A DNA stretch of 64,000 nt from Bacteroidota bacterium (lineage in GTDB: Bacteria > Bacteroidota > Bacteroidia > Flavobacteriales_D > Crocinitomicaceae). A program made the position numbers and the translations under genes. Within the stretch, counting starts at the first letter, position 1. Each line of letters starts with the position of its first letter. Location: the NCBI GenBank assembly GCA_006226425.1, contig SBGX01000031.1:186001-250000 (forward strand), written 5' to 3'. The notes under the pieces were generated by a model. That model was not told the DNA's origin. It searched no databases and saw only the letters and a list, made by a program, of their open reading frames with translations. This document shows positions 43,981 to 53,004 of this stretch, piece by piece.

Positions 43981-46515
43981 ATGGAAGCAAAATTTTCACC
44001 AAGGGTTAAGGATGTCATCACATTCAGTAAGGAAGAGGCCGTTCGTTTCGGCAATGAGTTCATTGGTGTGGAGCATCTTTTTTTGGGCCTTTTAAAAGAA
44101 GGGGAAGGAACTGGAATGCAAGTGCTGTATGAATTCAACCTGAATTTGGATCAGATTCGTCAGGAATTGGAGTCGGGCCTATCCAAAACACTTGGAAATT
44201 CAGGAAATCTGATGGGAAACAATATCCCCTTACTCAAACAGGCTGAAAAAGCACTCAAACTGACTTATTTGGAGGCAAAATTGTTCAAGAGTCCGGTCAT
44301 CGGAACAGAGCACCTCCTCCTGGCCATTCTTAAATTGGAAGATAGCCCAGTTTGTGCCCTACTCAACAAATATGGTGTGATCTACGAAAACGTAAAAGAC
44401 GAATTAGAAGAAATTATGAGAAATCAAACTGAAAAGAAACTTCCTCGGGCCGAATTCCCTGGAGCCTCTGAAGAAGACGGGGACAGCTTCAGCTCCTCTG
44501 CAAAGAAAACAGGTGACCCGAAATCAAAGACGCCAGTACTGGACAACTTTGGTCGGGATTTGACAAAAATGGCTGAGGCAGGAAAATTGGATCCGATCGT
44601 CGGTCGTGAAAAAGAAATCGAGCGTGTAAGTCAGATTTTGTCACGTCGAAAGAAAAACAACCCCATCCTGATCGGTGAACCCGGAGTTGGGAAAAGTGCG
44701 ATCGCCGAAGGTCTAGCGCTCCGCATTGTTCAGCGAAAAGTTTCCAGAGTTCTTTTTGACAAACGAATCGTCTCCCTGGATTTAGCTTCCCTCGTTGCAG
44801 GAACCAAGTACAGAGGACAGTTCGAAGAGCGAATGAAAGCTGTCATGCAGGAAATCGAAAAGAATCCAGATGTGATCCTCTTTATCGATGAAATCCATAC
44901 GATTATTGGTGCCGGTGGTGCCAGTGGTTCCCTCGATGCCTCCAACATGTTCAAACCAGCTCTGGCGCGAGGTGAAATGCAAGCTATTGGGGCCACGACA
45001 TTAGACGAATACCGTCAGCACATCGAAAAGGATGGTGCTCTTGAACGAAGATTCCAAAAAGTACTGGTAGAACCAACCTCTATTAGTGAGACCGTCCAAA
45101 TTCTGAACAACATTAAAGAGAGATATGAGGAACATCACATGGTGTCCTACACTCCAGAAGCTATTGAAGCCTGTGTGAAACTCACGGATCGTTATATCTC
45201 CGATCGACACCTTCCGGATAAGGCCATTGATGCCCTGGATGAAGTAGGTTCGCGCGTACACCTCACCAATATCTCAGTTCCAAAGGAAATTGTCGAGATC
45301 GAGAAACAAATCGAGGAACTGAAGACCAAGAAAAATGAGGTCATCAAGTCTCAGCAATACGAAGAGGCTGCCAAGCTTCGTGACGACGAGCGCAAACTCC
45401 AGGAACAACTGGAAGTTGAAAAGAAAAAATGGGAAGAGGACAGCAAAGCTAAGCGCGTTGTCGTGACAGAAGATCACGTGGCCGAAGTCGTTTCCATGAT
45501 GTGTGGCATCCCGGTTACCCGTGTTGCCCAAAAAGAAAGTGGTAAACTGGTCAGCATGGCCAGCGATATCCGAGGAAAGGTCATTGGACAAGATGAGGCC
45601 GTTGGAAAAGTAGTTAAGGCCATCCAACGAAACCGCGCCGGATTGAAAGACCCGAACAAACCAATCGGTTCCTTTTTCTTCCTGGGGCCAACAGGAGTTG
45701 GAAAAACGCAACTTGCTAAAGTACTCGCCAGCTACCTCTTTGACTCAGAAGATGCCCTGATCAGAATTGACATGTCGGAATACATGGAGAAGTTCTCTAT
45801 TTCCAGACTGGTAGGAGCACCTCCGGGATACGTTGGTTATGAAGAAGGAGGTCAATTAACCGAAAAGGTTCGTAGAAAACCTTATTCAATTATTCTGCTC
45901 GACGAAATCGAGAAAGCACACCCGGATGTTTTCAATCTTTTGCTACAGGCATTGGATGACGGACACATGACAGATGGTCTGGGAAGAAAAATTGACTTTA
46001 AGAATACTATTCTCATCATGACTTCCAATATCGGCGCCCGTCAATTAGCCGACTTTGGGACAGGAGTTGGTTTTGGAACGAAGGCTCAATCCGATCAAAA
46101 AGAGGAAAACAGTAAAATGGTGATTCAAAACGCCCTCAGAAAGGCCTTTTCACCAGAATTCCTGAATCGTATTGACGACATGATCATCTTCAAGCCATTG
46201 AGCCGTGAAAGCATTCACCTGATCATTGATCTGGAACTGGAAAAATTATACGGTCGTATCAACGACCTGGGTTACCAGATCGATTTGACCGAAAAAGCCA
46301 AAGACTTTATTGTAGATCGAGGTTACGATGAAAAATTTGGCGCCAGACCGCTAAAAAGAGCTATTCAGAAGCTTATTGAGGATCCATTGGCAGAGGAAAT
46401 AATCAAAGCCAATTTGGGTGAAGGAGATCAAATAAAAATGGATGTAAACAGTGAAGGAGATGGTCTCTCCATCACCATCAAAAAATCGAAGAGTAAATCA
46501 TCCAGTCAAAAATAA
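43981..46515 (+). CDS. clpC: ATP-dependent Clp protease ATP-binding subunit ClpC
   Basis: 844 residues with N-terminal Clp_N repeats ([34 protein letters not shown]), two AAA+ modules (Walker [10 protein letters not shown] near 233 and GPTGVGKTQ near 569) and a UVR-type coiled helix between them ([23 protein letters not shown]) that distinguishes ClpC from Clp[15 protein letters not shown] is the pore loop region. It unfolds proteins for ClpP; an adaptor is normally required in Gram-positives, and none is encoded nearby. It is followed by a terminator. Confidence 0.97.
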   Translation: MEAKFSPRVKDVITFSKEEAVRFGNEFIGVEHLFLGLLKEGEGTGMQVLYEFNLNLDQIRQELESGLSKTLGNSGNLMGNNIPLLKQAEKALKLTYLEAKLFKSPVIGTEHLLLAILKLEDSPVCALLNKYGVIYENVKDELEEIMRNQTEKKLPRAEFPGASEEDGDSFSSSAKKTGDPKSKTPVLDNFGRDLTKMAEAGKLDPIVGREKEIERVSQILSRRKKNNPILIGEPGVGKSAIAEGLALRIVQRKVSRVLFDKRIVSLDLASLVAGTKYRGQFEERMKAVMQEIEKNPDVILFIDEIHTIIGAGGASGSLDASNMFKPALARGEMQAIGATTLDEYRQHIEKDGALERRFQKVLVEPTSISETVQILNNIKERYEEHHMVSYTPEAIEACVKLTDRYISDRHLPDKAIDALDEVGSRVHLTNISVPKEIVEIEKQIEELKTKKNEVIKSQQYEEAAKLRDDERKLQEQLEVEKKKWEEDSKAKRVVVTEDHVAEVVSMMCGIPVTRVAQKESGKLVSMASDIRGKVIGQDEAVGKVVKAIQRNRAGLKDPNKPIGSFFFLGPTGVGKTQLAKVLASYLFDSEDALIRIDMSEYMEKFSISRLVGAPPGYVGYEEGGQLTEKVRRKPYSIILLDEIEKAHPDVFNLLLQALDDGHMTDGLGRKIDFKNTILIMTSNIGARQLADFGTGVGFGTKAQSDQKEENSKMVIQNALRKAFSPEFLNRIDDMIIFKPLSRESIHLIIDLELEKLYGRINDLGYQIDLTEKAKDFIVDRGYDEKFGARPLKRAIQKLIEDPLAEEIIKANLGEGDQIKMDVNSEGDGLSITIKKSKSKSSSQK

Positions 46516-46516
46516 T

Positions 46517-46547
46517 TTTAAAAGGTCAGTTTTACTGGCCTTTTTTT
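46517..46547 (+). terminator. Intrinsic terminator after clpC
   Basis: Stem AAAGGTCAG (46521-46529) against CTGGCCTTT (46535-46543) with one G-U pair, five-base loop and a run of seven T. It lies 11 bases before the next start codon. Confidence 0.82.
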
Positions 46548-46557
46548 ATGCTCCGTC

Positions 46558-48039
46558 ATGCTCAGTAAGCTTTCCTTTACTTCTCTCAAAACTATCTTGA
46601 TCGTCGCTTTTGCGATCCGTCTTGTTTCCTGCTTTTTTTCAGAAGGATACGGGATGCACGACGATCATTTCCTGGTGATTGAAGCCTCTGGTTCCTGGGT
46701 GGATGGAGGAGACTACAACAACTGGCTTCCCTGGAACAAAGAATCCGGAAGCTCACCAGAAGGACACAGCTTCACCTACGTAGGTTCAAATTACCTGCTT
46801 TTTAAGACTCTCAAATTTGTTGGCCTGGAAGACCCAAAATTGTTAATGTTTTTCAATCGCCTGGCTCATGCACTACTCTCTTTGCTTGTCATCTATTTTG
46901 GCTTTCGAATTACTGAAAAGCTATCCGATCGAAAAACAGCCGCCCTTTTCGCATGGACCTGGGCACTGCTTTGGTTTGTCCCTTTTATTTCGGTTCGGAA
47001 TTTGGTTGAAGTCGTCAGCATCCCATTCGTCGTTTGGAGTGCCTGGAAAAGTCTTTCTACAGAACAAAGTCAACGTTCATTTCTGGTCGCTGGAATTCTG
47101 ATTGGGATTGCTATCTCGATCCGCTATCAAATTGCACTGTATGCGATTGGGGTCGGAATTTATTACCTCTTCCGGGGTGCCTGGAAGCAAGTGATCTTCT
47201 ATACGATCGGTTTCTTAATTGCCTTTAGTCTGACTCAAGGACTCGTTGACTATTTTATTTGGGGTTATCCTTTCGCTGAATTCCTGGCCTATGTAAACTA
47301 CAATATGAACGAGGGTACCCAATACATGTCGAACACCAACTATTTCATGTATTTCTACGTCCTATTCGGATTGCTACTCATTCCCTTTGGAATTCTGGCA
47401 CTGATCGCCTATTTCAGAGCCTCAGCTAAATACCTGGTCTTGTTTCTACCCACCTTCATTTTCCTTGTTTTTCACTCTATTTTCCCCAATCGCCAGGAGC
47501 GCTTCATTTTAACCATCCTTCCCATTGTACTCATTCTGGTGTTTCTGGGAATTAGACTTCTCATCCAGAAAAAGGGCTGGCAGAAATTTTGGAAAATCAG
47601 CTGGGTATCCTTCTGGGTCCTCAATGTCCCCTTATTACTTATTGTATCTGTGGCTCCGACTAAAAAGACCCGAATAGATTCTATGTACTATCTCTATGGA
47701 AAAGTGAAGGGAAATGAACACATCCTCATGGAATCTTCCGGTGAAACAGCCCCTAACCTTCTCCCCCGTTTCTATGCTGGAAAATGGAACTTTACCATCA
47801 ATGAACGAAGCAAAGAGCATTTCCCAGATGTCAACAGTTATTTGAGCCATCCGCACGATTATGTTTTCTTCAACGGAAATGAACGCCTTGAGGAACGAAT
47901 TGCTGAGCTCAAGCAGATTTATCCCCAGATGAAAATGGTCAAACAAATTCATCCCAGCTTCATTGATGAAACTTTACATCGAATGAATCCCCGGAACTCC
48001 AATACCTACGTTGAAATCTGGAAAACCAACTTTCGTTAA
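46558..48039 (+). CDS. GT-C-fold glycosyltransferase (Alg9/mannosyltransferase-like)
   Basis: 493 residues with about ten to twelve membrane helices. Acidic HDDH at 34-37 is just after the first helix, the position of the catalytic acidic pair in the GT-C fold. The protein then follows Alg9/PIG-B/GT22-like mannosyltransferases (SNYLLFKTLKFVGL, FNRLAHALLSLLVIYFGFRI, HSIFPNRQERFILTILP with the second-half signature HSIFPNRQERF). It would use a polyprenyl-phosphate sugar as donor in the periplasm. No glycan cluster surrounds it. The ATG at 46558 is 10 bases after the T-run of the previous terminator. Confidence 0.85.
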   Translation: MLSKLSFTSLKTILIVAFAIRLVSCFFSEGYGMHDDHFLVIEASGSWVDGGDYNNWLPWNKESGSSPEGHSFTYVGSNYLLFKTLKFVGLEDPKLLMFFNRLAHALLSLLVIYFGFRITEKLSDRKTAALFAWTWALLWFVPFISVRNLVEVVSIPFVVWSAWKSLSTEQSQRSFLVAGILIGIAISIRYQIALYAIGVGIYYLFRGAWKQVIFYTIGFLIAFSLTQGLVDYFIWGYPFAEFLAYVNYNMNEGTQYMSNTNYFMYFYVLFGLLLIPFGILALIAYFRASAKYLVLFLPTFIFLVFHSIFPNRQERFILTILPIVLILVFLGIRLLIQKKGWQKFWKISWVSFWVLNVPLLLIVSVAPTKKTRIDSMYYLYGKVKGNEHILMESSGETAPNLLPRFYAGKWNFTINERSKEHFPDVNSYLSHPHDYVFFNGNERLEERIAELKQIYPQMKMVKQIHPSFIDETLHRMNPRNSNTYVEIWKTNFR

Positions 48040-48068
48040 GTAATTTACGTCTTCTATACGAAACCAAT

Positions 48069-48929
48069 ATGCTTCGATTTCTATCCATAGCACTTTTATC
48101 TCTAATCGGCCTAAATAGTCAGGCTTCTGTCACAATGACCCGAGTTGATCACCAACTTTTTGTTCACGGGGGAAGCGCAGATTTCGAATCCCTTTCGTGG
48201 AACGATCAGGCACTTAAGAAGTCAATTGTACAAGCACTTTTTGAACGGAAACAACTCGAACATGAAGGAAGTCTCAGCTTTGATGGACAAGCCAGCTTTG
48301 AACACTATTACAAAGAACGCGAATCCAGTTTCCAACTCATCGATCTGAATCGGGACAGCATTCCTGAACTCTTGTTCCAGGGTTACCCTATTCAAGGAGA
48401 TGACAAAGAGTACTGTGAAATCTATACCAAACAACTGTCTTCGGGAAAGTATCTAAGAATCTATCAACAAGTCGGACACTGGCTGGCCTACAAGATTCAT
48501 CCAAATACGCAGGAAATAGTCCTCTATCAGCACAAATATCCTTGCTGTTCCTCGATGAGTCACAATATTTTTCGTTTGAGATTACTCTCCGGCAAAATCC
48601 ACAAACACAGCAAGTATTTCCTGGGACGCGATCAGGATATGAAAGGACGTTTCTTTCCTTCGGAAGTCCATTTTGAAAAGCAGTTTCATCGTCTTTCCGA
48701 TGACAAAAACCTTTATTGGTCGGATAGCCTGATTACGGAAGATGCTTCTCCCCTCTCCCAGAAGAACTTTATCATTACTTATAAAGCCGGAAGTGTCTAC
48801 CAGATTCTCGCCCGAAAAGAGAATTGGTCATACATCCTGATCAGAGGTAAAACAGCCACGGATAAAAGCCTGGTTGCCAACGGCAAAAACCTGGAGCGAA
48901 TGACCCTATTTGCCTGGATGAAAGATTAA
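48069..48929 (+). CDS. Secreted protein of unknown function
   Basis: 286 residues, signal peptide MLRFLSIALLSLIGLNSQAS. Residues about 96-120 (FQLIDLNRDSIPELLFQGYP) read like an FG-GAP/VCBS or EF-hand-type calcium loop (DLNRDSIPEL). The C-terminal 60 residues (NFIITYKAGSVYQILARKENWSYILIRGK) read like a bacterial SH3-type domain. No family is recognised with confidence. Its TAA shares bases with the convergent stop codon (TTAA at 48926-48929). Confidence 0.7.
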   Translation: MLRFLSIALLSLIGLNSQASVTMTRVDHQLFVHGGSADFESLSWNDQALKKSIVQALFERKQLEHEGSLSFDGQASFEHYYKERESSFQLIDLNRDSIPELLFQGYPIQGDDKEYCEIYTKQLSSGKYLRIYQQVGHWLAYKIHPNTQEIVLYQHKYPCCSSMSHNIFRLRLLSGKIHKHSKYFLGRDQDMKGRFFPSEVHFEKQFHRLSDDKNLYWSDSLITEDASPLSQKNFIITYKAGSVYQILARKENWSYILIRGKTATDKSLVANGKNLERMTLFAWMKD

Positions 48930-50305
48930 AAAGGAACCAAATCCACCTCAGAGCTCTTTCTCAGGAATTGCTGAATAATCATTCGGGAATCCTTGTCTTC
49001 GTTTAGATATTGAATGAAGCGCTCCCATTCTCTCGGTCGTGAACGACTCCTCAATGCATAATAGGGAATCTGGCCATATCCGCGATACACCCCATTTTCA
49101 ATCATGACAATTGATTTCCCCCCACGTACTGCTCCTTTATCCAAAATGAAAAAGTTACTTTCCTCGTAGTTCAACTGCTCAACCAATAACTCTGCCCTCG
49201 CGTTATAGGTTTCCGGTGCTTCCTTCCCAATACACGCACCAAAACATTGTTTGATCTGATAGTCAAAACAGGCCTGATTAGTCGCGTACAAGTTGGCCAA
49301 TTTCTGGCAGAGGCCATGATTCTTCACTTGTTTCGTGAGAAAATTAACTGCTTCGACCTTGCTCCCAAAAGTTGCGATGGGCTGGTCTGTTCTTTTTGAA
49401 ACCCGATCGATGTAAAATTGTAAATATCCCTGTTCATTGTAAAAACAAAATAGTCCAAAAGGAAATCGTTCCTTCCTCAAGGCTCTGTTAAACCTTGGTT
49501 TGAGTTGTTTAATCAACTGGGACTCCATCAATAGAGCGATCAACTCAGATCCAGTTAACTCATATTCGACGCGACAGATTTCCTGCCTCATTTCAATGGC
49601 CTTTTTGGTACTTGCATTTTTCAAATGCTGAAGCACACGTGTTCTGATATGCTTGCTTTTCCCAATGTAAATCAGCCGATTTGTCTCATCAAAAAAACGG
49701 TATACCCCTGTTTTGTTCGGCACCTCTTCCAATTGCTGGACATCTAAATTCGGATGTAGGATCTTGGGATTGATCTCCTGGTGAATGAACTTAGATAACT
49801 CTCCCTTCGTCCGTTCAAAGATCAACTGAAAAAGTTCAGTCGTCGCCATCGCATCTCCGCGAGCCCGATGTCTTCCATTGATTAAAATCCCCAGTTCTTT
49901 CGAGAGTTTACCCAGACTATACGAAGCGTGCCCCGGAAGCACGTATTTCGCACTCCGAACTGTACACAGGTGGGGTTTCCGGAAATCAAAACCCAACTGA
50001 TTGAATTCGCTCCGGAGCATTCCGTAATCAAAGCCGACATTATGAGCCACGAAGACACAGTCTTCTGAAAATTCGATGATCTGCTTCGCGATTTCAAAAA
50101 ACTTGGGAGCTTTCTCAACCATCTCATTGTGGATGCCAGTCAAACGAACAATAAACTCCGGAATCTGACATTCAGGGTTCACCAGTGAGGTAAATTCATC
50201 CAGAATCTGTTCCCCATCTGTTTTAAACATGGAAATCTCCGTTATTTTACTTGACTTCGGGCTTCCACCCGTCGTTTCGACATCTACCACAACGTATTGC
50301 GTCAT
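48926..50305 (-). CDS. DEDDh 3'-5' exonuclease fused to GIY-YIG nuclease domain
   Basis: 459 residues. Residues 1-165 are a DnaQ-type exonuclease with all DEDDh residues: Asp8 and Glu10 (VDVETTG), Asp93 (HNVGFDYGML), His146 and Asp151 (GRHRARGDAM). Residues about 195-275 are a UvrC-type GIY-YIG domain (TGVYRFFDETNRLIYIGKS, LKPRFNRALRK). A C-terminal region of about 180 residues resembles the part seen in UvrC/Cho-like relatives (CFDYQIKQCFGACIGKE). This fusion also occurs in other bacteria, including mycobacteria, and is probably used in DNA repair. The start is supported by a promoter four bases upstream. Confidence 0.92.
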   Translation of the reverse strand: MTQYVVVDVETTGGSPKSSKITEISMFKTDGEQILDEFTSLVNPECQIPEFIVRLTGIHNEMVEKAPKFFEIAKQIIEFSEDCVFVAHNVGFDYGMLRSEFNQLGFDFRKPHLCTVRSAKYVLPGHASYSLGKLSKELGILINGRHRARGDAMATTELFQLIFERTKGELSKFIHQEINPKILHPNLDVQQLEEVPNKTGVYRFFDETNRLIYIGKSKHIRTRVLQHLKNASTKKAIEMRQEICRVEYELTGSELIALLMESQLIKQLKPRFNRALRKERFPFGLFCFYNEQGYLQFYIDRVSKRTDQPIATFGSKVEAVNFLTKQVKNHGLCQKLANLYATNQACFDYQIKQCFGACIGKEAPETYNARAELLVEQLNYEESNFFILDKGAVRGGKSIVMIENGVYRGYGQIPYYALRSRSRPREWERFIQYLNEDKDSRMIIQQFLRKSSEVDLVPF

Positions 50306-50309
50306 GATT

Positions 50310-50317
50310 CAAAATTA
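50310..50317 (-). promoter_or_regulatory. -7 element (TAATTTTG), leaderless promoter
   Basis: A perfect TAnnTTTG on the minus strand, ending four bases before the ATG at 50305. No -33 TTG at 17-23 bases. Confidence 0.5.
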
Positions 50318-50425
50318 ATGCTTATTTCCATAGCATCTGTGAAAAGCTGTTTCAATCTCCTAAGTCCCTAATTGTAAAATCGTTAATGTTTTTTATTGGA
50401 CAGAATTTCGTTGGCACTTAATTTG

Positions 50426-50433
50426 TATATTTG
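50426..50433 (+). promoter_or_regulatory. -7 element (TATATTTG) for the lipoprotein gene
   Basis: A perfect TAnnTTTG ending 27 bases before the ATG at 50461. It supports starting the lipoprotein at 50461, not at the upstream frame start at 50431. Confidence 0.55.
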
Positions 50434-50460
50434 GTGAGTATAACCACAATTAAATTAGAT

Positions 50461-51324
50461 ATGAAAAAGTATGTTTTAATTCTCGTTTCGGCACTTTTAG
50501 TCGTAGCTGCCTGTAAAAAGGAAGAAGAGAATCCACCGGAAGAAACCCAAACCAATGATAGCAATTCTCCAATTGCGAACGCCATCATCGAAAGCTCTTT
50601 TGATGATATGACCAACATGACAGATCAGGCGATTACTGGTACAATGGTTTATTATAAGAGCCCGAAAGTAAAAGTTGTTCCACCAGATGCTTATGAAGCT
50701 GGAATGTACACTCGTGAGCCATGTAATGTTGTGATTTCAATTGACACAACCAGCAGTCCGAAATCCATCACCATCGATTGGGGAGCGGCCAACTGCGACT
50801 GTAATGATGGAAAACAACGACGTGGAAAGATCGTTACCACTTTCACCGGTAAATACCGGGATGTTGGTACAGTAATCACACACACTCCTGTGGATTATTA
50901 CGTGGATGATAACAAAATCGAAGGAAGTAAGTCTGTCACGAATGAAGGACTCAACTCTAATATGCAACCATATTTCACTATTTCAGTGGATGGTACGGCG
51001 ACGCTAGCCAACGGTGATGTTTACAGTTATACATCCAACCGCGTTCGTACCTGGACTGCCGGGGTCGCTACTCTTGGAGATTTCCTTGACGATGAATACG
51101 AAATCACCGGAAGTGCCACAGCAACCTCAACCACTGGTGAGGGCTATGAAGCAGTCATTACCAATGCACTCCTGGTAAAAGTCGGATGTGCCTTTGTGAC
51201 CAAAGGAACTCTTGAATTCACACCAGTTGGGAAATTGAAAAGAATCATTGATTATGGTGACGGAACTTGCGATAAAGTGTTTACAGTGACCATTAACGGA
51301 ATCACTTTCGTGATGAATGGATAA
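50461..51324 (+). CDS. Lipoprotein of unknown function
   Basis: 287 residues from ATG 50461. The lipobox LLVVAAC places the lipidated cysteine at residue 18, followed by KKEEENPPEE, an acidic stretch common after the lipid anchor of Bacteroidota outer-membrane lipoproteins. The remaining 250 residues are strand-rich with repeated short motifs (IDWGAANCDCNDGKQRRGKIVTT, GEGYEAVITNALLVKVGCAFVTKGTLEF, IDYGDGTCDKVFTV). Several cysteines may pair. Family not recognised. A strong terminator follows. Confidence 0.82.
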   Translation: MKKYVLILVSALLVVAACKKEEENPPEETQTNDSNSPIANAIIESSFDDMTNMTDQAITGTMVYYKSPKVKVVPPDAYEAGMYTREPCNVVISIDTTSSPKSITIDWGAANCDCNDGKQRRGKIVTTFTGKYRDVGTVITHTPVDYYVDDNKIEGSKSVTNEGLNSNMQPYFTISVDGTATLANGDVYSYTSNRVRTWTAGVATLGDFLDDEYEITGSATATSTTGEGYEAVITNALLVKVGCAFVTKGTLEFTPVGKLKRIIDYGDGTCDKVFTVTINGITFVMNG

Positions 51325-51347
51325 TTCGTCTTACGAATAAAGAAATG

Positions 51348-51377
51348 AGCCCGTATGAAATCATACGGGCTTTTTTT
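51348..51377 (+). terminator. Intrinsic terminator after the lipoprotein gene
   Basis: An 11-base-pair stem AGCCCGTATGA (51348-51358)/TCATACGGGCT (51361-51371) with a very short loop, followed by a run of seven T. Confidence 0.9.
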
Positions 51378-51416
51378 ATCTAATTTGGTCGAGCCAATAG
51401 CTGATATTTCCGATCC

Positions 51417-51932
51417 ATGAACTTTTTAACACGACTTTTCACTAGAACCCACAAAGAAAGTGGAGTTGGAGCAATTCACTATCCGGATAGAATTCTAATC
51501 GAGACGCATCACCAGCTCAAATCAGGTCAATGGATCAGATCAAATACCTTGAGTTTTGTCAAAAGTGAAATTTCCGATCAGGAACTCGGGGAACTGGTCG
51601 TCAGGCATCTGGATTTATCCCAGGATCGAGTCAGGGAAATTAGCAGATCGAGGTATCAGAAAATTCAGCAGGAATATAAACACATCACCGGACTCAAATC
51701 GATCAAAGCTCAAATGAAAGATGCCAGAAATGTTCACATTTCACGAAAAAACGGCCTGCTCGTCTTCGAACCAACAATCAACGGAGGCAGTAGTGGACCT
51801 GGAAGAGGATACTCTTTTATCCAGGATAAAATTTCAAGGATTGAATCCTCCAACAATCCAGCCAAAATAGGAGCCCATTTGCGAACTTGTTGGGGACAGT
51901 GTGAATGGTTAGATCATGGTTCTGATAACTAG
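51417..51932 (+). CDS. Small soluble protein, weakly CdiI-like
   Basis: 171 residues, no signal peptide, cytoplasmic. The segments SFVKSEISDQELGELVVRHLDLSQ and GLKSIKAQMKDARNVHISRKN plus LLVFEPTINGG resemble, by eye, the layout of DUF1436/CdiI-type contact-dependent-inhibition immunity proteins. No CdiA-like toxin gene lies beside it, so the resemblance may be coincidental. It starts 40 bases after a terminator, so it must have its own promoter; none is clear. It is convergent with the next gene. Confidence 0.55.
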   Translation: MNFLTRLFTRTHKESGVGAIHYPDRILIETHHQLKSGQWIRSNTLSFVKSEISDQELGELVVRHLDLSQDRVREISRSRYQKIQQEYKHITGLKSIKAQMKDARNVHISRKNGLLVFEPTINGGSSGPGRGYSFIQDKISRIESSNNPAKIGAHLRTCWGQCEWLDHGSDN

Positions 51933-51954
51933 AAATACGCGGTTGTCTTAAAGG

Positions 51955-51971
51955 AGATAGACTCTCTATCT
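51955..51971. repeat. Inverted repeat between convergent genes
   Basis: AGATAGA-CTC-TCTATCT, seven base pairs with a three-base loop, in the 37-base gap and reaching into the stop of the minus-strand gene. No T-run follows on either strand, so it is at best a weak or factor-assisted terminator. Confidence 0.35.
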
Positions 51972-52854
51972 ACATTTTAAAAAACACCTTTCTCCATAGA
52001 TTCTCAAAATCGAGATTCAATTCAACAAAATAGCATCCCGGGTCAATTTTAGACAGATTAATCCTTTGATTTTCAGTTTGTCCCTGAAGCAAACACTGGC
52101 CATTTGAATTAATAATTTTGTAGGAATAATTTCCTTGCATATCGGTAAAACTCAAATATTCCTGCGCTGGATTTTGCAAAATTCTTGGCCCCTTGAAAGC
52201 GCTCAACTTCTTTAATCCCAATTCCGGGGGATAATTGACATAAAAGCCACATTCCTCCTCTCCTTTTTTAAAATACACCAAACTATTCCCCCGATCCCAA
52301 TAATGTGCATCATAATGATTGTAATACCATCCACCTAATCCAGGATAATACCACCACTGTGAAAAATCATCCTCAAAGCAGTTCATGACATAATCAAAAT
52401 CTTCATATATAACATTATCATCAATCATCCACATTGGTAATTGACAAAATTCTTCATCTACCATCATGGTATCTCTCAAATGATCGCAGCTGTCCAATAT
52501 CAAGGCATTATCGTATGAACGAGCCTTGACATCCAAATTTGTGATGATCAAATCTTCAATACTTTCCTTAACAGAGGCGCTATCTTCTGGATACGACTTC
52601 AAATGATACTCCAACGTACTTATTTGATAGATCACCGTGTCTTGTCCGATTGACCAATGCTTGTCCAAAATCTCTTTTGTAAAATATGTTGTAAAAGTAT
52701 AGGATGGACCACCAAAGTTTTTATGATGGTATTCATACTGAATAATGTCACCAACTTCAAAATCCCACACCTGCCTTCTGGTAAGAAAATCTTGTCCGAT
52801 TCCAAATTCTGCTAAAGAAATCAAAAACAGCAATATAGAGCCTAACTTAATCAT
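51970..52854 (-). CDS. Secreted protein with type A T9SS sorting domain
   Basis: 294 residues from ATG 52854 (an upstream ATG at 52878 would prefix MEINANDR to the signal). Signal peptide MIKLGSILLFLISLAEFGIGQ. The passenger (DFLTRRQVWDFEVGDIIQYEYH, EYHLKSYPEDSASVKE, WWYYPGLGGWYYNHYD) is not a family I recognise. The last 75 residues are a Por sorting domain (ILQNPAQEYLSF, SYKIINSNGQCLLQGQ, CYFVELNLDFENLWRKVFFKM). Low GC relative to neighbours (52381-52440 has 16 G/C in 60). Confidence 0.85.
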   Translation of the reverse strand: MIKLGSILLFLISLAEFGIGQDFLTRRQVWDFEVGDIIQYEYHHKNFGGPSYTFTTYFTKEILDKHWSIGQDTVIYQISTLEYHLKSYPEDSASVKESIEDLIITNLDVKARSYDNALILDSCDHLRDTMMVDEEFCQLPMWMIDDNVIYEDFDYVMNCFEDDFSQWWYYPGLGGWYYNHYDAHYWDRGNSLVYFKKGEEECGFYVNYPPELGLKKLSAFKGPRILQNPAQEYLSFTDMQGNYSYKIINSNGQCLLQGQTENQRINLSKIDPGCYFVELNLDFENLWRKVFFKM

Positions 52855-52950
52855 ACGGTCATTTGCATTGATCTCCATGTAAAACGAAGCATGTCATGAA
52901 GTGGTTGGTCTGACAAGTGATTAGTCCTTTTTACTGTATTGTTCATGAAT

Positions 52951-52983
52951 AAAAAAATCCTCCCACTTTCATGGGAGGATTTC
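52951..52983 (-). terminator. Intrinsic terminator of the giant PKD gene
   Basis: An 11-base-pair stem AAATCCTCCCA (52956-52966)/TGGGAGGATTT (52973-52983) with a six-base loop. On the minus strand it is followed by a T run (TTTTTTTATT). It lies 22 bases after the stop at 53005. Confidence 0.9.
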
Positions 52984-53004
52984 TTCTTTTTACAAGGAAA
53001 TCGA

